A stretch of 64,000 bases of DNA from Sphingobacterium nematocida (GTDB lineage Bacteria; Bacteroidota; Bacteroidia; Sphingobacteriales; Sphingobacteriaceae). The stretch lies in the NCBI RefSeq assembly GCF_900168125.1, contig NZ_FUZF01000015.1:62001-126000 (forward strand), in the 5' to 3' direction. The position numbers and the translations under genes were made by a program. Of this stretch, positions 51,054-60,412 are shown piece after piece; position 1 is the stretch's first letter, and each line of letters starts with the position of its first letter. The notes beneath the pieces were generated by a model. It was not told the origin of the DNA, made no database searches, and was given only the letters and a program-made list of their open reading frames with translations.

Positions 51054-51587
51054 ATGAAAAAATTATTTTTTATCCCAGCTTTAGCTGCCGTTGTATCTCT
51101 AGCTGCTTGCGGAGGAAACAACACGAAGTCAGAAAGTTCAACGCAAAACACGACCGAAGAAACGACTTCGGAATCTCCGGCTGAAACGGTACCTGGTATC
51201 GAAAATGTAGCGATCTCCAACAGCTGGACTGTAGAAGGTAACGATCAAATGAAATTTAACACGGAGTTGATCCGCGTAAAAGCAGGAGAACCTCTAGAAT
51301 TAACATTGAAAAATGTCGGTTCAATGCCAAAAGAATCAATGGGACACAACTTGGTTATTCTTAATCCTGGTGTCGATTTGCCTACTTTTGGCGGCGAAGC
51401 ATCAGCTGCAGCGGATAACGAGTACATCCCTAAATCTTCACTTTCATCGATTGTAGCACACACCAAATTACTAGGCCCAGGTGAAGAAGATAAAATCACC
51501 GTGACTTTGGAAAAAGGAGTATACGACTATATCTGTAGTTTCCCAGGACACTATGGTGTAATGCACGGAAAAATTGTTGCTGAATAA
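51054..51587 (+). CDS. azu: Azurin, lipoprotein-type blue copper protein
   Basis: 177 aa. A signal peptide with lipobox SLAAC (mature Cys) and an acidic/Ser-Thr linker (25-50) precede a complete azurin domain: NDQMKFNTELIRVKAGEPLELTLKNVG, copper His in SMGHNLVIL, DNEYIPKSS, ending with Cys-His-Met ligands in YICSFPGHYGVMHGKI. It carries electrons in the periplasm, tethered to a membrane. Followed by a 48-nt terminator. It is not adjacent to the copper island at 38.3-41.6 kb, but may be linked through copper demand. Confidence 0.94.
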   Translation: MKKLFFIPALAAVVSLAACGGNNTKSESSTQNTTEETTSESPAETVPGIENVAISNSWTVEGNDQMKFNTELIRVKAGEPLELTLKNVGSMPKESMGHNLVILNPGVDLPTFGGEASAAADNEYIPKSSLSSIVAHTKLLGPGEEDKITVTLEKGVYDYICSFPGHYGVMHGKIVAE

Positions 51588-51606
51588 TAGCAGTACGGAT
51601 TTTCTT

Positions 51607-51654
51607 TTAATATAATACAAAAGGCACGGAGTCGTGCCTTTTGTATTATATTAA
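51607..51654. terminator. Terminator after azurin, 22-bp perfect stem
   Basis: Arms with core AAAAGGCACG / CGTGCCTTTT extended by AT pairs, loop GAGT. Confidence 0.9.
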
Positions 51655-51792
51655 GGCTTTCGACGTTAAAACAAAACCTAGAAAGCGATAGAACAAAATA
51701 AACAGAAACTTTAAGGGGTATTTTTGAATCAATATTTTGGAATTACTTAGAGATAAGTCTTAACTTAGCCTCAAAATTTAAAACTCGCAATC

Positions 51793-53199
51793 ATGCAATA
51801 CGACGTTATAGTTATAGGCAGTGGTCCAGGTGGTTATGTAGCCGCTATCCGTTGCGCTCAATTAGGCCTAAAAACAGCGGTAATCGAAAAATACAGTACT
51901 TTTGGGGGTACCTGTCTTAATGTAGGCTGTATACCTTCTAAAGCCCTATTGGACACTTCAGAGCACTATCACAACGCAGCTCATGCCTTTGCTGATCATG
52001 GGATTAGCCTTAGCAGTCTTAAAATAGACGTTAAGAAAATGATCGATCGTAAGAACGATGTCATTGCCCAAAATACGGCAGGTATCACTTACTTATTTAA
52101 AAAGAACAAAGTCGACTCTTACGAAGGAGTAGGTTCTTTTGTTAATAAAAATACCATAAAAATCACTAAAAAAGATGGTACGGCAGAAGAAATCACAGGC
52201 AAGAACGTAATCATCGCGACAGGTTCCAAACCTACTGCGTTACCATTCCTCCCTATTGACAAACAGCGTATCATTACTTCTACAGAAGCATTAAACCTTA
52301 CTGAAGTACCTAAACACCTTATTGTTATTGGTGGTGGTGTAATCGGTCTGGAATTAGGATCAGTTTATGCGCGTTTAGGCGCCAAAGTTTCTGTCATTGA
52401 GTATGCTAAATCTATTATCAGCACAATGGATGGTGGTTTAGGAAAAGAACTCCAACGTGTACTAAAAAAATCTTTAGGTATGGAGTTTTTCTTAGGACAC
52501 AAAGTAACCGGAGCTTCCGCTAAAGGTAAGAAAGTGACTGTTACTGCTGAAGACAGTAAAGGTCAGGCTGTTTCTTTTGAAGGAGATTACTGTATCGTAT
52601 CTGTAGGCCGTATCGCTTACACCAAAGATTTAGGTTTAGAAAATATCGGAATCACTCCAGAAGAGAGGGGCAACAAAATCACGGTCAATGATCATCTAGA
52701 GACTTCGGTAGAGGGTATATATGCAATTGGTGATGTAGTAAAAGGTGCGATGTTGGCACACAAAGCGGAAGACGAAGGAATATATGTTGCAGAACGTATT
52801 GCCGGTCAAAAACCACATATCGACTACAACTTGATCCCTGGGGTCGTATATACATGGCCTGAGGTAGCATCTGTTGGGCAGACTGAAGAGCAACTGAAAG
52901 AAGCTGGTAAAAAATACAAATCAGGTTCGTTCTCATTCAAAGCTTCCGGTCGTGCCAAAGCATCAGGAGATACCGATGGTTTTGTCAAAGTATTAGCCGA
53001 CGCTGAAACGGACGAGGTGTTAGGAGTACATATGATAGGGCCACGAGCAGCAGATATGATTGCAGAAGCAGTCGTAGCTATGGAATACAGAGCTTCTGCT
53101 GAAGACATCGGCAGAATATGTCATGCACACCCTACATATACCGAAGCATTGAAAGAAGCAGCATTAGCAGCTACAGCTAATAGAGCTATTCATGCTTAA
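51793..53199 (+). CDS. lpdA: Dihydrolipoyl dehydrogenase
   Basis: 468 aa flavoprotein E3 subunit of 2-oxoacid dehydrogenase complexes. FAD site VIVIGSGPGGYVAAIRCAQLGLKTAVIEK, redox disulfide GGTCLNVGCIPSK, NAD site VIGGGVIGLELGSVYARLGAKVSVIE, second FAD segment GIYAIGDVVKGAMLAHKAEDEG, and the C-terminal catalytic His-Glu in CHAHPTYTEALKEA. Single gene between two terminators; a second paralogue follows at 54323. Confidence 0.95.
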   Translation: MQYDVIVIGSGPGGYVAAIRCAQLGLKTAVIEKYSTFGGTCLNVGCIPSKALLDTSEHYHNAAHAFADHGISLSSLKIDVKKMIDRKNDVIAQNTAGITYLFKKNKVDSYEGVGSFVNKNTIKITKKDGTAEEITGKNVIIATGSKPTALPFLPIDKQRIITSTEALNLTEVPKHLIVIGGGVIGLELGSVYARLGAKVSVIEYAKSIISTMDGGLGKELQRVLKKSLGMEFFLGHKVTGASAKGKKVTVTAEDSKGQAVSFEGDYCIVSVGRIAYTKDLGLENIGITPEERGNKITVNDHLETSVEGIYAIGDVVKGAMLAHKAEDEGIYVAERIAGQKPHIDYNLIPGVVYTWPEVASVGQTEEQLKEAGKKYKSGSFSFKASGRAKASGDTDGFVKVLADAETDEVLGVHMIGPRAADMIAEAVVAMEYRASAEDIGRICHAHPTYTEALKEAALAATANRAIHA

Positions 53200-53220
53200 T
53201 TAGAAATCAAGCTTTTTAAA

Positions 53221-53281
53221 TATAGAAATGCCTTTTGCTAAAACCGTATTTTCTTACGGATAAAGGCAAAGGGCATTTTTT
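53221..53281 (+). terminator. Terminator region after lpdA
   Basis: AAATGCC(T)TTTGC pairs with GC(A)AAGGGCATTT around an inner CCGTA / TACGG stem; T run at the end. Confidence 0.75.
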
Positions 53282-53311
53282 GATTAATGAAATATATACA
53301 ACGTTTAAAAC

Positions 53312-53722
53312 ATGAATTTTCACACACGTAAATGGATAAAACCCGAAGACCTAAATCCAAACGGGTCGCTATTCGGAGGTACGCTACTAAGATGGATTGA
53401 TGAAGAGGCAGTAATCTACGCTATTGTACAATTGGGAAATCCGCATGTAGTCACCAAATATATTTCTGAAATAAACTTTGTCAGTTCAGCCAAACAGGGC
53501 GATATTATTGAATTAGGCATCACCGCAACAGAATTCGGACGTACCTCGATCACAATGCGTTGCGAGGTAAGAAATAAGATAACTCGAAAAACAATACTTT
53601 CTATTGACAAGTTGGTGTTTGTCAACCTAGATGAAGAAGGTACACCAACTCCGCATGGCAAGACCGAGATAACCTATGCCTATATGAGTGTCGATAAGTT
53701 CACCAAGGACGAGACACCGTAA
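53312..53722 (+). CDS. Acyl-CoA thioesterase, YciA-like hotdog
   Basis: 136 aa. Single hotdog fold with the helix LNPNGSLFGGTLLRWIDEEAVIYA carrying the catalytic Asp/Glu region, and strand pattern VSSAKQGDIIELGITATEFGRTSITMRCEV. It hydrolyses acyl-CoA thioesters in the cytoplasm; chain-length preference cannot be read. Downstream is a convergent DUF3817 gene. Confidence 0.88.
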   Translation: MNFHTRKWIKPEDLNPNGSLFGGTLLRWIDEEAVIYAIVQLGNPHVVTKYISEINFVSSAKQGDIIELGITATEFGRTSITMRCEVRNKITRKTILSIDKLVFVNLDEEGTPTPHGKTEITYAYMSVDKFTKDETP

Positions 53723-53748
53723 CGTCCTTGGCAGATTCGTATAGATTA

Positions 53749-54084
53749 TTAAGCAGCTTTAACTGTCTTTTTGGTGGATAGAATATCCTTCTTTACGTCA
53801 CGCTCCACCCAAAAAGAAACGACAGGAATCAATGACAACACAAAGTATTTAATAACTCTGGTGAACTTCCAGCTATAGCTTTGCCAGCAGGCCACCAAAA
53901 GAATAACAAACAGTACGACCAAAAAACCGTGGATGGATCCGGCTATACGTACGGCACCATTCCTAATGTCATCTGGAACATCCATAAGATGTGGCAAAAC
54001 ATACTTAATCGGCATCGCGATAAAGAACAAAATAATGGTGGAAATAGCCTCCCAAAGAGCAACTTGCTGAAAAATACGTAACAT
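53749..54084 (-). CDS. DUF3817 membrane protein
   Basis: 111 aa with three hydrophobic helices (ALWEAISTIILFFIAMPIKYV, IHGFLVVLFVILLVACWQSYSW, FVLSLIPVVSFWVERDVKK). The first helix with WEAISxxxLFFxAMPxKY and the end PxxSFWxERDVKK are family marks. Integral membrane protein without a known activity. Confidence 0.85.
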   Translation of the reverse strand: MLRIFQQVALWEAISTIILFFIAMPIKYVLPHLMDVPDDIRNGAVRIAGSIHGFLVVLFVILLVACWQSYSWKFTRVIKYFVLSLIPVVSFWVERDVKKDILSTKKTVKAA

Positions 54085-54279
54085 CGTGATAAATTATTTC
54101 AGGCAAAAATAAACCAAACTTTGACCTCTCAAAAATCATTTCATAGAATTGACTGCCCTTTGACAATCTATTTCATTGGATGTCATGTTTTTATTAATAT
54201 ATCCAATACAAATACAGATTGACGCAATTAATGCCTGTCACTTGTCTATTTAAAAACAGATACTTTCAATAAAAAGATG

Positions 54280-54287
54280 TATTTTTG
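54280..54287 (+). promoter_or_regulatory. -7 box for the second dihydrolipoyl dehydrogenase
   Basis: TATTTTTG fits TAnnTTTG, 35 nt before the ATG. Confidence 0.5.
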
Positions 54288-54322
54288 GGAGCAAATATGT
54301 TTAATATAAATACTAAAAATAT

Positions 54323-55711
54323 ATGAACTACGACATCATCGTGATTGGAAGTGGCCCAGGCGGTTACGTAGCAGCTATACGTGCAGCTCAACTAGGCTTT
54401 AAAACTGCCGTTGTAGAGCGTGAAGCTTTGGGTGGGATCTGCTTGAACTGGGGATGTATACCAACTAAAGCCTTATTAAAAAGTGCACAAGTTTTCGAAT
54501 ATTTAAACCATGCTGAAGAGTACGGAATTAAAGTACAAGGAGGTGAGGCTGATTTTGGCGCTATTGTAAAAAGAAGTCGCGGTGTAGCTGAAGGCATGAG
54601 TAAAGGCATCCAATTCTTAATGAAAAAGAATAAGATCGATGTTATATTAGGCACTGCTAAAATCAAAAAAGGCGGTAAAATAGATGTAAAAGCAGCGGAT
54701 GGAAGCACAAAAGAATATACTGCGAAACATACTATTCTAGCTACCGGTGCTCGTTCTAGAGAATTGCCAAACCTTCCACAGGATGGTAAAAAAATAATTG
54801 GTTACCGCCAAGCAATGAATCTACCTACTCAACCAAAATCTTTGGTAGTTGTTGGTTCAGGAGCTATCGGTGTAGAGTTTGCTTATTTTTATAATGCTAT
54901 CGGCACGAAGGTAACTATCGTTGAGTTCATGGACAGAATTGTTCCAGTAGAAGATGAAGAGGTTTCTAAACAATTAGAAAAATCGCTAAAGAAAGCTGGT
55001 ATTGAAATTCTAACAAAATCAGAAGTTCAATCTGTAGATACAAGTGGTGCTCTTTCTAAAGTGAGTATCAAAACAGCAAAGGGTACTGAAGTGATCGAAG
55101 CAGAAGTTGTTCTTTCGGCTGTAGGTATTATGCCTAATATCGAGAACTTAGGTCTTGAAGAGGTTGGTGTAAAAGTGGATAAAGGTCGTGTAGTTGTCGA
55201 CGATTATTACAAAACAAACATAGATGGCGTATATGCTATAGGTGATATTGTAAAAGGTCAAGCTTTGGCACACGTAGCATCGGCAGAAGGTATAACCTGT
55301 GTTGAGAAAATCAAAGGACTACATGTTGAACCTATCGACTATAACAATATCCCAGGATGTACTTACTGCTCACCGGAGATTGCTTCCGTAGGGTATACAG
55401 AAAAGGCTGCCCGTGAAGCAGGCTATGAGGTTAAAGTTGGAAAATTCCCATTTTCAGCATCAGGTAAGGCTTCTGCCGCAGGCGCAAAAGATGGTTTTGT
55501 AAAACTAGTTTTTGATGCAAAATATGGCGAGTTTTTGGGCGCTCATATGATTGGAGCAAATGTAACAGAGATGATCGCTGAAGTTGTTGTAGCCCGTAAA
55601 TTAGAGACTACAGGTCATGAAATGATTAAATCAGTACATCCACACCCAACGATGAGTGAAGCTATTATGGAAGCTGCTGCAGATGCATACGGCGAAGTAA
55701 TCCACTTATAA
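54323..55711 (+). CDS. lpdA: Dihydrolipoyl dehydrogenase, second paralogue
   Basis: 462 aa, same architecture as the gene at 51793 but clearly diverged (FAD site VIGSGPGGYVAAIRAAQLGFKTAVVE, disulfide GGICLNWGCIPTKALL, NAD site VVGSGAIGVEFAYFYNAIGTKVTIVE, C-terminal SVHPHPTMSEAIMEA). The GGICLNWGCIPTK form is typical of the pyruvate or branched-chain complex E3 in Bacteroidetes. The two genes presumably serve different complexes (pyruvate and 2-oxoglutarate or glycine cleavage); which one cannot be told here. Confidence 0.94.
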   Translation: MNYDIIVIGSGPGGYVAAIRAAQLGFKTAVVEREALGGICLNWGCIPTKALLKSAQVFEYLNHAEEYGIKVQGGEADFGAIVKRSRGVAEGMSKGIQFLMKKNKIDVILGTAKIKKGGKIDVKAADGSTKEYTAKHTILATGARSRELPNLPQDGKKIIGYRQAMNLPTQPKSLVVVGSGAIGVEFAYFYNAIGTKVTIVEFMDRIVPVEDEEVSKQLEKSLKKAGIEILTKSEVQSVDTSGALSKVSIKTAKGTEVIEAEVVLSAVGIMPNIENLGLEEVGVKVDKGRVVVDDYYKTNIDGVYAIGDIVKGQALAHVASAEGITCVEKIKGLHVEPIDYNNIPGCTYCSPEIASVGYTEKAAREAGYEVKVGKFPFSASGKASAAGAKDGFVKLVFDAKYGEFLGAHMIGANVTEMIAEVVVARKLETTGHEMIKSVHPHPTMSEAIMEAAADAYGEVIHL

Positions 55712-55726
55712 GAGGATATAGAAAAT

Positions 55727-55757
55727 AAAAAAAGCGGATTAAAAATCCGCTTTTTTT
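55727..55757. terminator. Bidirectional terminator lpdA/LacI gene
   Basis: AAAAAAAGCGGATT / AATCCGCTTTTTTT with an AAA loop, reaching the stop codon of the convergent LacI gene. Confidence 0.9.
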
Positions 55758-56763
55758 ATTTCAGTACTAATTTAGAAGAAAATATGATCTCCTGAGGTTC
55801 AACCTTTTCTTTGCTTTCTAAAATTTCAAAAAGTATTTCTGCAGCCTTTTTCCCTTGTTCATCTGGGTACTGTTCTATACTCGCTAAAGGAGGGTTCTCC
55901 ATATATTTCCAAAGCGGATAATTCGCAAAACTGATGAAATGCATATCCTGGCCTACGATTATACCTTTACCCCTAGCATACTTGATCACATCGAGTGTCA
56001 CAAAATCATTAAAAGAAACGATAGCAGAAGGCCGCTCAGGCAATACACACAGTTGTTCCATAGCAGCGTGATTACCGTGTTCCGTTAGATCGGTGTGCAC
56101 CACATATTTATCATTAAATTCGTAACCATGCTTCAATAAAGCTTCCTGGAAAGAAGCCGTACGTTCTGTTGCCGAGAGTAATGTCTCGGGTCCATTGATC
56201 AGTGCAATATTCTTATGCCCACGACTAATAAATGCCTCAATGGCTTCATCCATACCCGTAGCTAGATCACAATAAACTTTATGGACGGAAGTCGACTCCG
56301 GTACACAGTCAAAAAAGACTACTGGTATATCCGAACTCTCTAAGACCTCTACAAAGCTCAAATCCGTTGTATTCTTACCCAGCGACATCAATATACCATC
56401 AACACGATGTTTCTTAAAAGTGGCAATAATTTTAGCCTCACGATCGGCATCATCCAATGACTGTCCCAATAACACCGTGTACTTTCTATCTTCAGCAATC
56501 GCTTCTATAGCACTGATTGCGGAAGAAAAAAAAGGCTCAGATAATGCAGGTAAAATAACACCTATCGTGAAGGTCTTCCGCTGTTTAAAAAAGATAGCTG
56601 TCTGATTTGGCTCATAATTCAACTCCTCTGCCATCTTTTTCACCCGCATTGTAGTGACCAGCCCTATGCTTGGATGATCATTCAAAGCTCTCGACACTGT
56701 CGATGGTGAAATTTTTAATTTCCTTGCTATTTCCTTAATCGTTGCCGGTTTGTTCGATTTCAT
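55756..56763 (-). CDS. LacI family transcriptional regulator
   Basis: 335 aa. N-terminal HTH with hinge (ATIKEIARKLKISPSTVSRALNDHPSIGLVTTMRVKKMAEELNYEPN) and periplasmic-binding-protein-like sugar domain (TIGVILPALSEPFFSSAISAIEAIAEDRKY, VDGILMSLGKNTTD, DIPVVFFDCVPES, GHKNIALINGP, PEEIIFSSKLVLK-type end). It represses genes for an unknown sugar. No transport or catabolic genes are next to it, so its target lies elsewhere or it acts globally. Confidence 0.92.
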   Translation of the reverse strand: MKSNKPATIKEIARKLKISPSTVSRALNDHPSIGLVTTMRVKKMAEELNYEPNQTAIFFKQRKTFTIGVILPALSEPFFSSAISAIEAIAEDRKYTVLLGQSLDDADREAKIIATFKKHRVDGILMSLGKNTTDLSFVEVLESSDIPVVFFDCVPESTSVHKVYCDLATGMDEAIEAFISRGHKNIALINGPETLLSATERTASFQEALLKHGYEFNDKYVVHTDLTEHGNHAAMEQLCVLPERPSAIVSFNDFVTLDVIKYARGKGIIVGQDMHFISFANYPLWKYMENPPLASIEQYPDEQGKKAAEILFEILESKEKVEPQEIIFSSKLVLK

Positions 56764-56903
56764 AATGACACTGTTTTATTTACCCCCTCTAATCCAAACC
56801 TACACAAATTCGTGTTTACACGCAATATAATTGTACTGTAATATAAAACGAATTTTGTAGCTATCCTCTTCTATTTAGATTTTTTTAGAGAGGAGCTGTA
56901 ACC

Positions 56904-58490
56904 TTATTCTTTCAAACGTGATGTCCCGCTATTAAACTTGAACATACGTCCTCTCGTATTACTTCTTTGTTGTATCCGCTCGTCCATAACTCGGTTTTTC
57001 CGGACAAAACCACTTGATCGCAGAGAGGGAGCCGTAAAGCTGCCCGTATTAATATGCGTAATCGCAGCACGTAACATAGACTCTCCCTCCTGGCCAAAAT
57101 CCAGAAAATTACTAAACTCCCAGACATGGGCACTCGGCTTCATACCGTTAAAATAATCGCCCTCACCAAGTTTATTATAAGTCTTGAACGATGCTGGATA
57201 AAGACTGACGTCATTGCTAGGGTTATTCGCATCCTCCACAACAGGCCATTCCCAAAATCCCACAGGCTTACCATAAGTATATTCATCAATAATTCTATCG
57301 TTGGCATCCACCGCCTTTGTACCGACCATAAAAACTGGTATATGGGGCTTCATCACGTTCATTAAGAGTTCACTGGCTGATGCTGTTGAACTGGACACCA
57401 AAAAGTAGATACGTTTTATTTCTATTCCCCCTCTTTTATTAAAGAAGACTGGGCCAAACTCTCCTCCAGGACGTGTCCACCCTTCTTTCTGAAAATAACT
57501 ATTCATCGTAGAGGTATACATCAGTTCTTTGTTTTTGGAAGCCGGCACAAACCAATCGGCCAAGTACTCGGCCGTGATTACAGCACCTCCTCCATTATAT
57601 CGCAAATCAACAACAAACTCATCGATGCCTTGCAAGCTCTTCAGAACCTCTTCAAATCTATGATACATATCCGTTTTTATCCAATTTCCATTCTCCGACT
57701 TTTCTGTCGCTAGAAAAGAGTTAAAAGCAAGATATCCAATTTTCTTACCGTTGTTCAAAATAACACGGTAATCTAAGATTGGATTTTTTTCAAACGGCTT
57801 TTGGGTAATAGTTTGCGTTAAGATAGTTCCCGAGGGTTGCTGGAATACGACAGTCAAAGTGTATGCATTTAGATAACCGTTTAAGCTTCTAAAACTTTGT
57901 GCCTTCTGCGCATCATAGTCTATCTTGGTATCGCCATTGATACTAATAATCCTATCACCACGTCTCATTCCGACCTCCCATGCCGACGAATTTTTCTCAA
58001 CCATACGGACATACAAATCCGCGTTATTTCCAGTGTTCTCTGTTTGTAGATAAAACACCTGCATTCCAAAACTTGTAGATATCGCGTCTTGAACTTCGCC
58101 ACTTACCACCCCCGCTCGATCCAAATAACTGTACCTGTCTATAGGCTGTCCCGTTTCGGTATTTTTGGGAGTTAGGCTCACTAACCAATCCAACACATGT
58201 TCTCCTCGCTCGAAATACTGCGTATATTTTGTACGGATTAAATCGGGTTTGTTCAAGTCATTCAAATTCTTTGGTGGCATATTGTCCTGCCACAATGAAA
58301 ATAGTTTAGTATAATAAAAGACACTGTCTTTGATCATATTCTCCTTGACATCAGAATTATAAACCGTTGTCTTCTGCGGGGGTTCAATCTCCGTATCCTC
58401 CTTTAGGTTTGGAGGTGTCTTCTTACATCCGACCGTTATAATTACCCAGGCAAGAAGTATGATATAGGATGCTTTATTTTTCATACACAC
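56904..58490 (-). CDS. S41 family C-terminal processing peptidase, lipoprotein
   Basis: 528 aa with lipobox WVIITVGC. A helical N-terminal segment (YYTKLFSLWQDNMPPKNLNDLN) precedes a PDZ domain (NADLYVRMVEKNSSAWEVGMRRGDRIISINGDTK, about 150-220) and the S41 catalytic domain (VVDLRYNGGGAVITAEYLADWFVP; Ser in VSSSTASASELLMNVMKPHIPVFMVG). Periplasm-facing protease of Tsp-like type; common in Bacteroidetes, substrates unknown. Confidence 0.88.
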   Translation of the reverse strand: MCMKNKASYIILLAWVIITVGCKKTPPNLKEDTEIEPPQKTTVYNSDVKENMIKDSVFYYTKLFSLWQDNMPPKNLNDLNKPDLIRTKYTQYFERGEHVLDWLVSLTPKNTETGQPIDRYSYLDRAGVVSGEVQDAISTSFGMQVFYLQTENTGNNADLYVRMVEKNSSAWEVGMRRGDRIISINGDTKIDYDAQKAQSFRSLNGYLNAYTLTVVFQQPSGTILTQTITQKPFEKNPILDYRVILNNGKKIGYLAFNSFLATEKSENGNWIKTDMYHRFEEVLKSLQGIDEFVVDLRYNGGGAVITAEYLADWFVPASKNKELMYTSTMNSYFQKEGWTRPGGEFGPVFFNKRGGIEIKRIYFLVSSSTASASELLMNVMKPHIPVFMVGTKAVDANDRIIDEYTYGKPVGFWEWPVVEDANNPSNDVSLYPASFKTYNKLGEGDYFNGMKPSAHVWEFSNFLDFGQEGESMLRAAITHINTGSFTAPSLRSSGFVRKNRVMDERIQQRSNTRGRMFKFNSGTSRLKE

Positions 58491-58503
58491 AATCGTTCTA
58501 TAA

Positions 58504-59064
58504 CTAATCTACAATCGTATTAACAATTACAATCTGATCTTTCGGCAAATCATATTCTGATGCAATATAATCAATTGGCACGAAAGATTTAAACTCAAGC
58601 TCGTCCACAAAAAATACTTTTAACGTATGCTTGATCGAATCTGCCTTGCCCCAATCCAAAAATTTCAATTTGTTTAATTGCTCAACAGGATTACCCTTTG
58701 TCAATACAGCAACCTGCCTTTTATCTTCGACCAATCGCACTAACAGGTCGGCTCGGGCTTCCGGCAACATCAACTTAAGAGGCAGCTGTGCATTAGCCTG
58801 CAAACGCTGCAAATTGACTTCATATTTATCATCAACCCCAAACATGACCTTTGTTGCTGGAAATACAGCATCCTCGCCGTGATGATCGTATACTTTCTTC
58901 ATAAATTCGGCCATATCACTGGCCTTCGCCGTCCCCTCAGTAAATTCATAAAAACTACCGAAAAGATAATAAACCTGTAACAAGTATTCTCGCCTGCAAA
59001 AAAGCACATCGTCCAACTCGAACAAATAAAGTGCTTTATCGAAAGAAATTTCGCTTAACTTCAT
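58504..59064 (-). CDS. HAD-superfamily-like protein with altered nucleophile motif
   Basis: 186 aa. N-terminal strand LYLFELDDVLFCRREYL matches HAD motif I, but the first Asp of DxD is Glu (FELDD). A motif II-like segment is AVLTKGNPVEQLNKLKFL, and the C-terminus (LPKDQIVIVNTIVD) lacks a clear acidic motif. HAD enzymes need the first Asp as nucleophile, so catalysis is doubtful. It overlaps the upstream gene by 4 nt (ATGA), so the two are translationally coupled, probably partners. Confidence 0.65.
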   Translation of the reverse strand: MKLSEISFDKALYLFELDDVLFCRREYLLQVYYLFGSFYEFTEGTAKASDMAEFMKKVYDHHGEDAVFPATKVMFGVDDKYEVNLQRLQANAQLPLKLMLPEARADLLVRLVEDKRQVAVLTKGNPVEQLNKLKFLDWGKADSIKHTLKVFFVDELEFKSFVPIDYIASEYDLPKDQIVIVNTIVD

Positions 59065-59531
59065 TTGGCAACTGCTAATATAAATGTATCACCTGAATCG
59101 GAAAGCATGCCCAAACCATCGAAAGCAACCGATTCAGATGTCACCCCGAAAACATCATACCCGCCGACAAAAAGACTTAATTTTAACTCCTTTGCTGGAT
59201 TGTCCAAAACCGAAAGCATCTCTAAATCTGCAATCCCAGGGCATAATACCTGAATCCCATACTCTTCAAAAAGGATTAAAGAGCCGCTCAACGTAACAAT
59301 TTCATCCATAGCTAAAGGAAGAACGTAATCGCATTTCAAATCCAATGCAATTTTAAGAACTTCATGAGCATAAGTAGGATTAGCGCCTTTCGGAATCTTG
59401 TGATAACGTCCCTGCAAGACTGTAGGCACTTCGTCTGAAGTAGCTGATATAACCTCAAAATGAGGGGACAACAACTGCGCGACACGCATTGAAAATGAAC
59501 GTGTGGCACAGGTAAGTAAAATCTTCTTCAT
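59061..59531 (-). CDS. Hypothetical protein, pre-ATP-grasp-like domain
   Basis: 156 aa. Rossmann-like start (MKKILLTCATRSFSMRVAQLLSPHFEVISATSDEVP) and the pattern HEVLKIALDLKCDYVLPLAMDEIVTLSGSLILFEEYGIQVLCPG resemble the N-terminal domain of ATP-grasp enzymes of the CarB/PurT type, without the ATP-grasp domain itself. Function not known. Coupled to the HAD-like gene downstream. Confidence 0.6.
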   Translation of the reverse strand: MKKILLTCATRSFSMRVAQLLSPHFEVISATSDEVPTVLQGRYHKIPKGANPTYAHEVLKIALDLKCDYVLPLAMDEIVTLSGSLILFEEYGIQVLCPGIADLEMLSVLDNPAKELKLSLFVGGYDVFGVTSESVAFDGLGMLSDSGDTFILAVAK

Positions 59532-59617
59532 GTATAAATATGTTTGACTATTGAAAGCCTGCTTACTGATTGATCTGTTTACGCGTTTCGAAGACAGCGG
59601 CTTTTCAAATCTATTCG

Positions 59618-60274
59618 CTACGCATATACGAGTCCATCACGCATGTGGATCGTACGATCTGATATTCCCGCCAACTCTTCATTATGCGTAACAATAATAA
59701 ATGTCTGATTCATTGTATCCCGCAGATTAAAAAAAAGCTGATGCAAAGAGGCTGCATTCTCAGAATCCAAATTGCCTGAGGGTTCGTCTGCTAATACCAA
59801 CGATGGATTATTAATCAAAGCCCGGGCAACAGAAACACGTTGTTGTTCTCCACCCGAAAGTTGGCTCGGCTTGTGCTGCGCCCGATCTGCAACACCAAGA
59901 ATATCCAATAGCTCCATAGCTCTACGTTCAGCTTTTTGTGTGGCAGTACCATTGATAAAAGCAGGGATACAAATATTCTCAAGAGCTGTAAACTCGGGTA
60001 GTAAATGATGAAATTGAAACACAAACCCAATATGCATATTTCTAAATGCACTCATTTCGTTTGATGACAACGTATGTATCGCGGTATCATTGATAAAAAG
60101 CTCACCTTTGTCAGCTTTATCCAATGTTCCGATAATATGCAAAAAAGTACTCTTCCCTGCTCCCGATGCTCCAACGATGGAAACTATCTCACCACGCTGC
60201 ACTTCAATATCAACCCCTTTAAGTATCGGCAATGAACCGTAAGACTTATGAATATTTGTGGCTTTAAGAATCAT
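59618..60274 (-). CDS. ABC transporter ATP-binding protein, LolD/MacB type
   Basis: 218 aa. Walker A GASGAGKST, Q-loop region FQFHHLLPEFTALENI, signature LSGGEQQR, Walker B LVLADEPSGNLD, H-loop VTHNEEL. The LLPEFTALENV-type region places it with LolD (lipoprotein release) and MacB/FtsE relatives. The permease partner is not adjacent, so the substrate is uncertain; lipoprotein sorting is the common assignment. Confidence 0.85.
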   Translation of the reverse strand: MILKATNIHKSYGSLPILKGVDIEVQRGEIVSIVGASGAGKSTFLHIIGTLDKADKGELFINDTAIHTLSSNEMSAFRNMHIGFVFQFHHLLPEFTALENICIPAFINGTATQKAERRAMELLDILGVADRAQHKPSQLSGGEQQRVSVARALINNPSLVLADEPSGNLDSENAASLHQLFFNLRDTMNQTFIIVTHNEELAGISDRTIHMRDGLVYA

Positions 60275-60412
60275 AATGCGAATTTACTAAAAAGAATCAA
60301 AAACCAAGCTCTATAACGACCGCTAGATAGCTATCTTATGGAACAAGCTTTTAATTTTTAACCTTGTTCCATAAGAATAAAAACCCTATTTTTACGTCAA
60401 ATTTTTTTATCA

